Source of the DNA: Shewanella benthica
GTDB taxonomy: Bacteria > Pseudomonadota > Gammaproteobacteria > Enterobacterales > Shewanellaceae
Assembly (NCBI GenBank): GCA_023284085.1
Contig: JAKVHY010000009.1
Coordinates: 62,001 to 126,000 of the forward strand
Direction of reading: 5' to 3'
DNA length: 64,000 nt
Numbering within the stretch: position 1 is the first letter of the stretch; every line of letters starts with the position of its first letter. The notes beneath the pieces were generated by a model. The model ran no database searches. It saw nothing but the letters and a program-made list of their open reading frames with translations, and had not been told where the DNA came from. The translations under genes and the position numbers were made by a program. Of this stretch, positions 34,633 through 42,525 are shown in pieces.

Positions 34633-34965
34633 TCTGTCTTTCCGGCAATGTTTTCTAACCGGAATCCAGCTCTTTATCAATGTTTCTCAACTTAGTTTGG
34701 AGTTGCGGCCTTACGGCCGAGGCAAGTCGTGGGTTTTCAACCCACACCCGACCAAGAGGGGCTGGACGGCCTCGCCCCTCTTGGATCACCCCACGCCGCC
34801 CCGGCGAAGTTGTATCCCTCTGTTCTTATGGATAAATCACTACCACTTCCGAAGGATGCATCCATGCACCTGCGAAAGTTAGCCCGACATCCATGTCGGT
34901 CTCACATGATTTATTCCAACGATCTTCGGCAACTTCCAACGGGGATCTGTTATAACCTTCTGGTG
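34633..34965. repeat. Hairpin-rich dispersed repeat element (copy 1)
   Basis: About 330 bases, richer in G+C than its surroundings, made of successive short inverted repeats: GGCCTTACGGCC near 34710, GTGGG/CCCAC near 34730, a 10-base stem CCAAGAGGGG near 34750-34783, and CCGACAT/ATGTCGG near 34892. The first part (CTTTCCGGCAATG, then CCGGAATCCA and TTTATC) recurs at about 37281, and the GGAGT(T)-GCGGCCTTACGGCCGAGG core at 37165 and 37345. Short open frames inside it are not credible genes. Confidence 0.65.
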
Positions 34966-35109
34966 CGTTTGATTATCGTCGGTAGTTAATTTCAGGTTCC
35001 TTAGAAGGTGAATTGGGTAAATATGAACTTTTTGTGATTGATGGCTATAAACTTGACTGCTTGCGGCGTAAAATAGCCGCGAATTTTGTACGTCACTCTA
35101 GTAAGCACA

Positions 35110-36585
35110 ATGAATCAAGCTGCAAAAAAATCTGATACAGCATCGATAGCTAGTCCTAAAATTGCCATCATAGGTGGCGGTGTTGCCGGCTCAACAATCG
35201 CCCTGCGCTTCGCCGAACTGGGTATAGACACTAACTTGATCGAAAAAGGGGACAGCTTAGTCAATGGCCCTCCCTTTTGTCATCTACATGCTGGCGGCAA
35301 TCTTTACCGGGAAATATCAGATGAGCAGTGTTTAACCTTACTAGAGCAATCAATCGAGACGGTAAAGGTATACCCGCAAAGCGTGAATAAGCGGCCAACT
35401 GTTATCGCATTGCCGAAAAACGATCCCGGTCACCCTTGTGATTTACTGCCGCGCTTAGAAAAGTTACGCGCTAAGTACACCTCTTTAGTTTGGCAAGATG
35501 TTGGCAATAAAGTATTAGGCGAGCCTGAGCAATATTTTCGTTTGTTTGAGCGAACCGAAATAGAGGCTCTTAAAGACCATCCCTTGCCTGATAAAGCCCA
35601 ATGTCCGAGTGATTGGTTGGTGGCTTTTGCTCAGCATGTCGAGTTGGATAATTTAAAGTTCCCGATAGTGTTAGTGCAGGAATATGGCCTGTCAGCCTTT
35701 CGTTTTGCTGCTATTGCGAGTATGGCGATAGAGAAATTACCTGATTGCCATCTACATACCAACACGCAAGTCGTGGCATTAGAGCAACTTGCTGACGCGT
35801 CAGGCTGGCGTGTATCGATGAAAAAGCACGATAAAATCGAGACTATCTATGCCGATTTTGATTATGTGATTAATGCCTGTGGCTTTAAGAGCGGCGAAAT
35901 CGATGACATGCTCAGTGCTAAGCGTCGGCGTATGGTCGAGTTTAAAGCAGCCTATGTTGCCCATTGGCCAAAGTGTAAAGGCTTGTGGCCTGAGGTGATT
36001 TTTTATGGGGAGCGTGGTACACCTCTAGGCATGGCACAATTGACGCCTTACCCTGATGGCTATTTTCAATTACACGGCATGACTCAAGATATCACCCTGT
36101 TTAAGAATGGCTTAGTGGCGAGTTGTGAAAATAGTGCCCAGCCGAAACTTGCCGAACGTTTTATGAATAAGATTGAACATCAATGGCCAGCAGAGCTCAT
36201 CGAAAAACGAACCTTAGGCTCTATTGAGCATATAGCCCAATATATTCCAAGCTTTAGTCAGGCTAGCGTCGCGGCTAAGCCCTTATTTGGGGCGCAACAA
36301 ATACCTGGGGATGATGCGGATCTGCGTGCGGCAGATGTGTCGTTTCATGGTAAGCATTATGCTCGTGCAGAGATAGTTAAAGCCTCTTCGGCATTAGCCG
36401 CCGCCGATGCCATCTTGCAGGACTTGATTGCTAATGAACTGGTGAGCTCTGCACTCATCGAGCAATACGCGACTAAGCATTACTTCCCGGTAACTGGCCA
36501 ATGTACCGAAGAAGAAGTGACTTCCAGAGCCGAACTGTTAGCGAGGCAGCGCCAGTACCCTGAAGCCTTGGCGAAGAACTTTTAA
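35110..36585 (+). CDS. FAD-dependent oxidoreductase
   Basis: A 491-residue protein with an N-terminal FAD-binding Rossmann motif (IAIIGGGVAGSTIALRF, then LIEKGD). A conserved LHAGGNLYREIS and a C-terminal part rich in catalytic-type His/Lys follow. The overall layout resembles malate:quinone-oxidoreductase-like or D-amino-acid-oxidase-like flavoproteins, but I cannot assign a substrate. The ATG at 35110 is preferred over a TTG at 35086; neither has a good ribosome site. No signal peptide or TM segment. Related repeats flank the oxidoreductase-globin pair, so it may sit in a recombination-prone spot. Confidence 0.72.
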   Translation: MNQAAKKSDTASIASPKIAIIGGGVAGSTIALRFAELGIDTNLIEKGDSLVNGPPFCHLHAGGNLYREISDEQCLTLLEQSIETVKVYPQSVNKRPTVIALPKNDPGHPCDLLPRLEKLRAKYTSLVWQDVGNKVLGEPEQYFRLFERTEIEALKDHPLPDKAQCPSDWLVAFAQHVELDNLKFPIVLVQEYGLSAFRFAAIASMAIEKLPDCHLHTNTQVVALEQLADASGWRVSMKKHDKIETIYADFDYVINACGFKSGEIDDMLSAKRRRMVEFKAAYVAHWPKCKGLWPEVIFYGERGTPLGMAQLTPYPDGYFQLHGMTQDITLFKNGLVASCENSAQPKLAERFMNKIEHQWPAELIEKRTLGSIEHIAQYIPSFSQASVAAKPLFGAQQIPGDDADLRAADVSFHGKHYARAEIVKASSALAAADAILQDLIANELVSSALIEQYATKHYFPVTGQCTEEEVTSRAELLARQRQYPEALAKNF

Positions 36586-36610
36586 CTTCAATATGTGCTT
36601 AAGACAGGTA

Positions 36611-37060
36611 TCAGCTGCCTGATACCTGTCTTATTCTCTCTGCCGGAACTCTTAGCTGCTGCATCAGATAAACTTTGAAATCGACTTCGTAAGGCTGATT
36701 CTCTACGGCTTGTTGCATGCAGTACAACCAGGCTTCACTTTCTTTATGACCCACCGACAGGTGTTTATGAGCGGCTGGGATATTGATGGAGCCGTAATGC
36801 TCAGTATACAGCTTAGGCCCGCCAAGCCAGCCGGAAAGGAAGTACGCGAGTTTCTGACGAGAATCAGTAAGGTCACCAGGATGCATATCCCGGATCTTCT
36901 TTGACGAGGAAAACTCATCCATATTTTGGTAAAACTCATCAACCAAGCGAATCAGACCCGCTAAGCCACCCGCCATTTTGTAGGAGTTGTCACCAACCCC
37001 ATATTCACAACTTCTTGAATTCATAACTTCTGCCGAAATCTGATGTAGGGTTAACTCCAC
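36611..37060 (-). CDS. Group 2 truncated haemoglobin-like globin
   Basis: A 149-residue globin with the 2-on-2 pattern: GVGDNSYKMAGGLAGLIRLVDEFY near the N-terminus, FLSGWLGGPKLYTEHYG in the middle, and HKHLSVGHKESEAWLYCM, which holds the haem-binding His region and the Trp typical of group 2. These proteins handle oxygen, peroxide or NO. The start is unsure: GTG at 37060 or ATG at 37024, neither with ideal ribosome-site spacing. Convergent with the FAD oxidoreductase. Confidence 0.85.
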   Translation of the reverse strand: MELTLHQISAEVMNSRSCEYGVGDNSYKMAGGLAGLIRLVDEFYQNMDEFSSSKKIRDMHPGDLTDSRQKLAYFLSGWLGGPKLYTEHYGSINIPAAHKHLSVGHKESEAWLYCMQQAVENQPYEVDFKVYLMQQLRVPAERIRQVSGS

Positions 37061-37139
37061 TGCCTTTTGCTATAGAGCTAATTCCACTGATTTTTTATTT
37101 AGTTCAATATCGTACTTTGTTGCAGAAGCCATCACCAGT

Positions 37140-37440
37140 AGGTATGAAGTTTTTCCGAACTTTATTTGGAGTTATGTGGCCTTGCGGCCGAGGAAAATCT
37201 CCAAACTCCGTTTGGATGAAAGTCATGGGTATTAAACTGGAATCCTTGGCTACCAGTTGGCTGAAGTCTTATTTTTTATATTGTCTTTCCGGCAATGCTT
37301 TTGGGCCGGAATCCATCACTTTATCTGTACCTTCTAACTTGATTTTGAGTATGCGGCCTTACGACGGAGAAGGGATTCCAAACGAAGTTTGGACCAGTAC
37401 AGCGAAGCTGATGGACACCAGTAACGTTCAAAGTTACAAA
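37140..37440. repeat. Hairpin-rich dispersed repeat element (copies 2 and 3)
   Basis: Two partial relatives of the element at 34633 in tandem. One has TTTGGAGTTATGTGGCCTTG near 37165. The other has CTTTCCGGCAATG near 37283, followed by ATGCGGCCTTACGACGGAG near 37350. Small hairpins (GGCC-ttgc-GGCC, CCAAAC/GTTTGG) accompany each. No credible gene. Confidence 0.6.
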
Positions 37441-37450
37441 ATCCTTTCCA

Positions 37451-37810
37451 CTAAAGGTTCTCAAGTTCCGACTGACATTGAATACACAACTCTGCGATAG
37501 CATGTATCGTGAGCCGACCGAGTCCAATACTCTCACCACATTCGAGGCAAAACCCATACTCCTCGGGTTCGAGTAAGATCTGCTTGATACGCAGGAGGTG
37601 CTGCTGCATCAGCAGCTCACTGGCTTGTGCCATCTGTTGCTGCTGAATCGCGTCTATGCGGGATACTCGGCCGACCGCTTGCTGGTCGAGTTGCACCGGG
37701 GCGCTGCGTTCGTGAATTGATTCTATTTGCTGCTCTAGGTCACTAAGTTCATGTTTAAGCTTAGTGAGTAGCTCTTGTTTCTCGGTCGAGGTGAGATCTG
37801 CTTGTTTCAA
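37451..37810 (-). CDS. DksA/TraR-type zinc-finger protein
   Basis: A 119-residue protein. Residues 1-85 are a helical, probably coiled-coil arm, and a C4 zinc finger follows (FCLECGESIGLG with the second pair ELCIQCQ). Members bind the RNA polymerase secondary channel and change promoter choice with ppGpp. The acidic tip residues of DksA (DxxDxA) are seen as SRIDAIQ, so activity may differ. Alone on its strand after ygfZ. Confidence 0.85.
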   Translation of the reverse strand: MKQADLTSTEKQELLTKLKHELSDLEQQIESIHERSAPVQLDQQAVGRVSRIDAIQQQQMAQASELLMQQHLLRIKQILLEPEEYGFCLECGESIGLGRLTIHAIAELCIQCQSELENL

Positions 37811-37911
37811 AAGTCAGCCTCCGATTTGGGATGATTTGGGATAGAAGCTACTAAATTATCTGACTTCTTCTCGTAAAACAAGTGGGTATAGCAAGGGTAA
37901 AACAAGAGAAA

Positions 37912-37948
37912 TAAAAAAGGCGCACTCGTATTTTTACCGTGCGCCTTA
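37912..37948 (-). terminator. Terminator of ygfZ
   Basis: AAGGCGCAC pairs with GTGCGCCTT, and on the minus strand TTTTTTATTT follows. It begins 36 bases past the ygfZ stop. Confidence 0.88.
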
Positions 37949-37958
37949 CAGCATATTC

Positions 37959-37982
37959 TTCCTAGTTTCCTAGTTTCCTAGT
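37959..37982. repeat. Octamer tandem repeat (TTCCTAGT)3
   Basis: Three perfect TTCCTAGT units end 2 bases from the ygfZ stop, between the gene and its terminator. Another member of the CTAG-rich family. Confidence 0.75.
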
Positions 37983-37983
37983 C

Positions 37984-38964
37984 TTAACTTTCATCTACAA
38001 GCGAATACGGCAGTGGCTTGATCGTCAGCGATGAGCTTTCATCTCCTGCGATTCTAAGCTTGGCACTGTCTTGGGTGTCATTAGGTAGCACGGCAGTCAG
38101 TAAAACTTGATCGCCTGATTGAACTAGTTCGATGATGGTACCTGTTTTCTTGAAACCATCGTCTAAGGCGAGCTCTAGTCTGGTTTCCAGACTGACCGTT
38201 TCGCTACTGGTGCCGCTTAGGATATACAGGGCGCGCTTATTGCCACCGCGATATTTCATCCGGGCTATGGTTTCCTGGCCCATGTAACAGCCTTTTTGGA
38301 AGCTGATGCCATTAATGCCCTGCAAGTTACACATCTGAGGCACAAACTGGCTCTGATGTGAGACTGCCAGGTTGGGATAACCGGATTGGATCTCCAGAGC
38401 CTGCCAGGCGGTGGCATCGACTATTTCTTGATTAATAGAGGTAAGCAAGGGCGCAGCGGCTTCCTTGTCCATCATTATGATGAAACGGTCATTGTCTTTT
38501 AGCAGTAGGCCACCAGCAATCACGGTGACTTCTTTGTCGATGTTAGTATTGTCGGCTGGGCCGAAACGCTCGTTGATCCAAGTTTTCGCCTGTTCACCGG
38601 CGACGCCTAAGAGTAAGAATTTGTCGGTAACATCGACCAGATCAGCCTTGCTGAATACCGCATATTTAGCGAGTTGAGTTAGATCCAGGGCCAAGGTATC
38701 AGAGGGCATCATCATGATCAGGGCATCTTCGAGGGCGAAGGTTCTGAAGCTTGCCAGCATCTTGCCCTTGGGATCGCAGTGGGCTCCCCAGCGCCATTGG
38801 TCGTTTTCTAAAGAGCTGATGTCAGTGGTGACTTGTCCATGGATAAAGCTGCGGCCTTGTTCACCCGTCACGCTCATTAGACCCAAGTGGGATAAATTAG
38901 AGAAGAATAGCGATGGAATGGGGTCATTCAAGTTCCAACTGGGCTGAGAAACGGAAAGCGTCAT
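37984..38964 (-). CDS. ygfZ: tRNA-modifying / folate-binding protein YgfZ
   Basis: YgfZ is a folate-binding protein of the GcvT family that supports iron-sulfur enzymes such as MiaB. At 326 residues it matches E. coli. The signature KGCYMGQE is present near residue 225, with the essential Cys, followed by RMKYRGGNKR. AGGAT lies 8 bases before the ATG. Its own terminator follows. Confidence 0.93.
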   Translation of the reverse strand: MTLSVSQPSWNLNDPIPSLFFSNLSHLGLMSVTGEQGRSFIHGQVTTDISSLENDQWRWGAHCDPKGKMLASFRTFALEDALIMMMPSDTLALDLTQLAKYAVFSKADLVDVTDKFLLLGVAGEQAKTWINERFGPADNTNIDKEVTVIAGGLLLKDNDRFIIMMDKEAAAPLLTSINQEIVDATAWQALEIQSGYPNLAVSHQSQFVPQMCNLQGINGISFQKGCYMGQETIARMKYRGGNKRALYILSGTSSETVSLETRLELALDDGFKKTGTIIELVQSGDQVLLTAVLPNDTQDSAKLRIAGDESSSLTIKPLPYSLVDES

Positions 38965-39035
38965 ATCATAATCCTAGGAAATAAGCGGGCTGGAAAGAGC
39001 TGATTGTAACTCTAATTTGCCAATGCTTGAAATGA

Positions 39036-39072
39036 AATAGCCCGCATAACTAGTAAAATTATGCGGGCTATT
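39036..39072 (-). terminator. Hairpin terminator downstream of serA
   Basis: AATAGCCCGCAT and ATGCGGGCTATT flank a 13-base loop between serA and ygfZ. It has T-rich flanks (ATTTC on the minus strand, AATTTTT on the plus). Confidence 0.78.
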
Positions 39073-39095
39073 AATTTTTAGTCTCAGACTGGTGT

Positions 39096-40325
39096 TTAGT
39101 GCAGTAGACGAGTTCTGATTGTGCCTTCGATGGCCTTCAGCTGCTCCAGTGCCTCTTCGGCTTGATCCGAATCGACCTCCATCACAACATAACCAATTTC
39201 AGCGGTGGTCTGTAGATACTGGGCGGCGATGTTGATGCCTTTCTCTGCAAACGCTTGGTTAATCTTGATCAGTATACCGGGACGGTTGTGGTGAATATGC
39301 AGTAAGCGAGATGTGTCTTTATGCTGAGCCAGAGACACTTCCGGGAAGTTGACTGCAGTCATGGTCGAGCCATTATCTGAGTACTTCGCTAGCTTGCCTG
39401 CCACTTCGATACCGATATTTTCTTGGGCTTCCTGAGTGCTGCCACCCACATGCGGTGTCAGGATGACGTTATCCATGCCGCGTAACGGGCTGAAAAACTC
39501 GTCATTGTTAGACTTAGGCTCAACCGGGAACACATCGATAGCAGCGCCCGCGAGTTTTTCACTGCGGATGGCCGATGCGAGAGCGTCAATGTCGACAACT
39601 GTGCCGCGAGAGGCGTTGATTAAGATACTGCCTTGCTTCATATAGGCAATCTCGGCTTCACCTATCATCTCTTTGGTCTGCGGCGTCTCAGGTACGTGCA
39701 GGCTGACTACATCAGCGAGAGACATTAATTCTTGCATCGAGTGAATTTGCTGGGCATTACCCAGTGGCAACTTATCTTCAATATCGAAGAAGATCACGCG
39801 CATACCGAGCGTCTCGGCCAAGATACCTAGTTGAGTGCCGATATGACCATAGCCGATAACACCTAAGGTCTTACCGCGTGCTTCGAAACTGCCTGCGGCA
39901 CTCTTAAGCCATCCGCCTCTGTGCGCCATGGCATTACGCTGTGGAATACCACGAAATAACATGATAATTTCACCAAGCACTAGCTCGGCTACACTTCGGG
40001 TATTTGAAAATGGCGCATTGAAAACCGGGACACCAAGTTTTTCAGCAAAATTTAAGTTAACTTGGTTAGTCCCAATACAGAAACACCCGATACCGACAAG
40101 TTTCTCGGCTTGGCTTAACACTGCTTCGGTGATCTGGGTGCGGGAGCGAAGGCCGACAAAATGAGCATCTTTAATCGCTGTGGCTAAGGCTGCTTCCCCG
40201 AGAGATGCTTTGTGGTATTCGATATTCTTGTAGCCTGCACGCTTAAATACATCAACCGCAGATTGGTGGACGCCTTCCAACAGCAGGATCTTGATCTTAT
40301 CCTTGTCCAGCGAATGTTTCGCCAT
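39096..40325 (-). CDS. serA: D-3-phosphoglycerate dehydrogenase
   Basis: SerA oxidises 3-phosphoglycerate in the first step of serine synthesis. At 409 residues it matches the E. coli type. The NAD-binding motif is GYGHIGTQLGILAETLG. Catalytic residues fall in NASRGTVVD and LTPHVGGST. A C-terminal ACT domain (HIHHNRPGILIKINQAFAE) is the site of serine feedback in this family. AAGG lies about 10 bases before the ATG. Confidence 0.96.
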   Translation of the reverse strand: MAKHSLDKDKIKILLLEGVHQSAVDVFKRAGYKNIEYHKASLGEAALATAIKDAHFVGLRSRTQITEAVLSQAEKLVGIGCFCIGTNQVNLNFAEKLGVPVFNAPFSNTRSVAELVLGEIIMLFRGIPQRNAMAHRGGWLKSAAGSFEARGKTLGVIGYGHIGTQLGILAETLGMRVIFFDIEDKLPLGNAQQIHSMQELMSLADVVSLHVPETPQTKEMIGEAEIAYMKQGSILINASRGTVVDIDALASAIRSEKLAGAAIDVFPVEPKSNNDEFFSPLRGMDNVILTPHVGGSTQEAQENIGIEVAGKLAKYSDNGSTMTAVNFPEVSLAQHKDTSRLLHIHHNRPGILIKINQAFAEKGINIAAQYLQTTAEIGYVVMEVDSDQAEEALEQLKAIEGTIRTRLLH

Positions 40326-40511
40326 GATTTGAGTACCTTCTTCGGTTATTGGTATTTTGTTAACTAAGTTGATTTTTTGTATTATTAGTATTCTATTGAT
40401 ACTTGTCCGACCAAAGTAGCATTTTTTTTGTGCACTGTGGAGGGCTGGATGGCTAAAGTTATTATTCTTACATCAAAACAATAGAGTTTATCTGTATATG
40501 AGGTTCTTATT

Positions 40512-41114
40512 TTGAATAAACAGCTTATTTGGTTAGTGATTTTTCTGTCGGTGCTGGTTTGGTCGGCTATCGAGCCTAAAGATCAGTTCACCTGGTTTCT
40601 TGAGGTGTTACCTGCTCTCGTCGTCTTGCCTGTTTTATTTCTGACTCGAGAGCGCTTTCCACTGACGCCTTTGGCTTATGTTTTTATATTGGTTCACTGC
40701 GTCCAACTTATGGTTGGCGGCCATTACACTTATGCTGAGGTGCCTCTTTTTGACTGGATCGCCGAAATTACGGGCTCAGACAGAAACAATTACGACAAGC
40801 TGGGGCATCTTGCTCAAGGGTTTGTGCCTACCTTAGTGGCCCGTGAAATTTTCATTCGATTAGATGTGGTGAAACGTGGCGCTTGGTGTAATTTCTTGTC
40901 ATTGTGCTTAGCCCTAGCGTTTTCTGCTTTTTATGAGTTGATCGAGTGGTGGGTTGCTCTGCTAACGGGGGAGGATGCGGAAGCATTTTTAGGGACCCAA
41001 GGTTATATTTGGGATACCCAGTCGGATATGGGCATGGCGTTAGTGGGGGCGATAATTTGCCTAGTTACACTTGCTAGGTTTCATGATTCACAGCTGGCTA
41101 AACTTAATGGCTAA
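40512..41114 (+). CDS. DUF2238 (YjdF-like) membrane protein
   Basis: A 200-residue inner-membrane protein with about five TM segments. Family motifs are clear: LMVGGHYTYAEVPLF, NNYDKLGHLAQGFVP, FYELIEWWVALL and GTQGYIWDTQSDM. Function is unknown; the conserved acidic and His residues in the loops suggest an enzyme or transporter. The start is a TTG at 40512 with GAGG 8 bases upstream. It is divergent from serA. Confidence 0.87.
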   Translation: MNKQLIWLVIFLSVLVWSAIEPKDQFTWFLEVLPALVVLPVLFLTRERFPLTPLAYVFILVHCVQLMVGGHYTYAEVPLFDWIAEITGSDRNNYDKLGHLAQGFVPTLVAREIFIRLDVVKRGAWCNFLSLCLALAFSAFYELIEWWVALLTGEDAEAFLGTQGYIWDTQSDMGMALVGAIICLVTLARFHDSQLAKLNG

Positions 41115-41376
41115 CTAGTGAATTATTTTATCTTGTATAAAGTATAGTGGTTTTTTATGCTTTAAAAGTCTAACTATATAAGGTTTTAATAGCTAAAGTT
41201 GATAAAAACAGACTATTCATCATGTTTACATTTAGTTAATACTTTTTTACTATGGTGTTACAGTTGAATTTATTCGAATCTACTAAAACTATTCAAAATT
41301 GTAATCATTCTGGTTGATAGGGAAGATTGACCACACCCTTACAGAGAGCAAGTAAACTTTTCAGGGAGAGAAGTGA

Positions 41377-42042
41377 ATGAGTAAGATTGATGAATTGGTG
41401 TTCTTGCATCAAGTCGCGGCACCATGTCACTTGGCTATTTTGGCCGAGTCTATAGGGCTAAAGACACGTATCGTGAAGCAGGTATCTGAGCTAGAGCCTG
41501 AGAGAGACAATAACTGCTTCTATCTGATAGAACAGGAGGGAGCCGCCTTAGACAGTAAGGGAATACCGTTATTGGCATCTCGTCTAGTGTCCCATGTTCC
41601 CGTAGCACTCTATCAGGTTAATCGTGAAAAACTTGAGCCAGAGTCTGCCTTATTATTGGGGATTCGAGGCTTGCTCTATGCGGACCAGCGTATGGATCTC
41701 TTGTTAACCGGTTTAAGAAAGATGGTGGCCGATGAGCTTTGGTATGACAGGACTCTGATCAGTAAGATGTTCCGTCAATTGGTAAGTCGTTTAGACAACA
41801 CTAACGATTATTCGCAAGATAACGCTGCCATGCTGCAGATGTTGACGAAAAGAGAGCGTACTATCATTCAGCTCGTATCCAGTGGTGCTAGAAATAAGGA
41901 GATCGCTCACCGACTCTGTATCAGCGAACACACGGTGAAGGCACATATTTCCTCTATTTTCAGGAAGACACAATCACGTAATCGTGTGGAGTTACTCAGA
42001 TGGGCACAAACCTATCAGAGTCACTTTGAACTTTGTTCTTAG
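41377..42042 (+). CDS. LuxR-family regulator, CsgD/VpsT-like
   Basis: A 221-residue regulator with a receiver-like N-terminal domain that lacks the full acidic pocket, and a C-terminal LuxR helix-turn-helix (LTKRERTIIQLVSSGARNKE, ISEHTVKAHISSIFRK). The linker has ELWYDRTLIS at the place where VpsT carries its c-di-GMP-binding W[FLM][TS]R motif and CsgD has YFTQ. WYDR is a near match, so c-di-GMP binding is possible but unproven. It precedes the ExeM-type nuclease with a terminator between. Confidence 0.85.
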   Translation: MSKIDELVFLHQVAAPCHLAILAESIGLKTRIVKQVSELEPERDNNCFYLIEQEGAALDSKGIPLLASRLVSHVPVALYQVNREKLEPESALLLGIRGLLYADQRMDLLLTGLRKMVADELWYDRTLISKMFRQLVSRLDNTNDYSQDNAAMLQMLTKRERTIIQLVSSGARNKEIAHRLCISEHTVKAHISSIFRKTQSRNRVELLRWAQTYQSHFELCS

Positions 42043-42145
42043 CAGGTTATAAACTACTAACTATTTAGGCTCTGCTAATTACAGCTCGTTACTGTGAGAT
42101 GTTTTGAGAGGTAATTTGAGAAGTCGTCACTAACGGAAAAAGCTA

Positions 42146-42170
42146 AAACGGTCTCAATGGCCGTTTTTTT
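42146..42170 (+). terminator. Terminator of the LuxR gene
   Basis: AAACGG and CCGTTT flank a 9-base loop and are followed by a T run; it lies about 100 bases past the stop. The remaining 350 bases up to 42525 are AT-rich promoter sequence of the nuclease gene with no other gene seen. Confidence 0.8.
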
Positions 42171-42525
42171 ATGCCTGAAAAACCCTGATGTTAAGACTAA
42201 TTAACTAGGCTTGTGTAAATTTCATTCTAATCTAGAAGTTTTTATTCAGATTTTGTAAAAATCTGTCACGGCTTGATAAATGGGTGTTCGGCCTTGGTTC
42301 TAATGCCTGTTCTTGATTAAGTATTTGATTTTGACACGCTTAACCTTCATCTTGAATCACCTGTTCTTATTTACGTTAAATCCAGCTTGTTTTTTCTTTG
42401 TTTTACAAGTGTTTATAATTCGTTAATGTGATTTAGACATCTTTTTTTTATCATCCAAGTCTGTAAGAATCCCCTGGTACGTTAATAGAAGTTAGCGGCA
42501 ATATTATAAAAATGGGGTTGGATAA

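Noticed and set aside
34616..34989. Short plus-strand frames of 86-88 codons in the hairpin repeat
   Set aside because: They follow the repeat sequence, contain stem-loop-derived Pro/His/Arg-rich text and lack ribosome sites.
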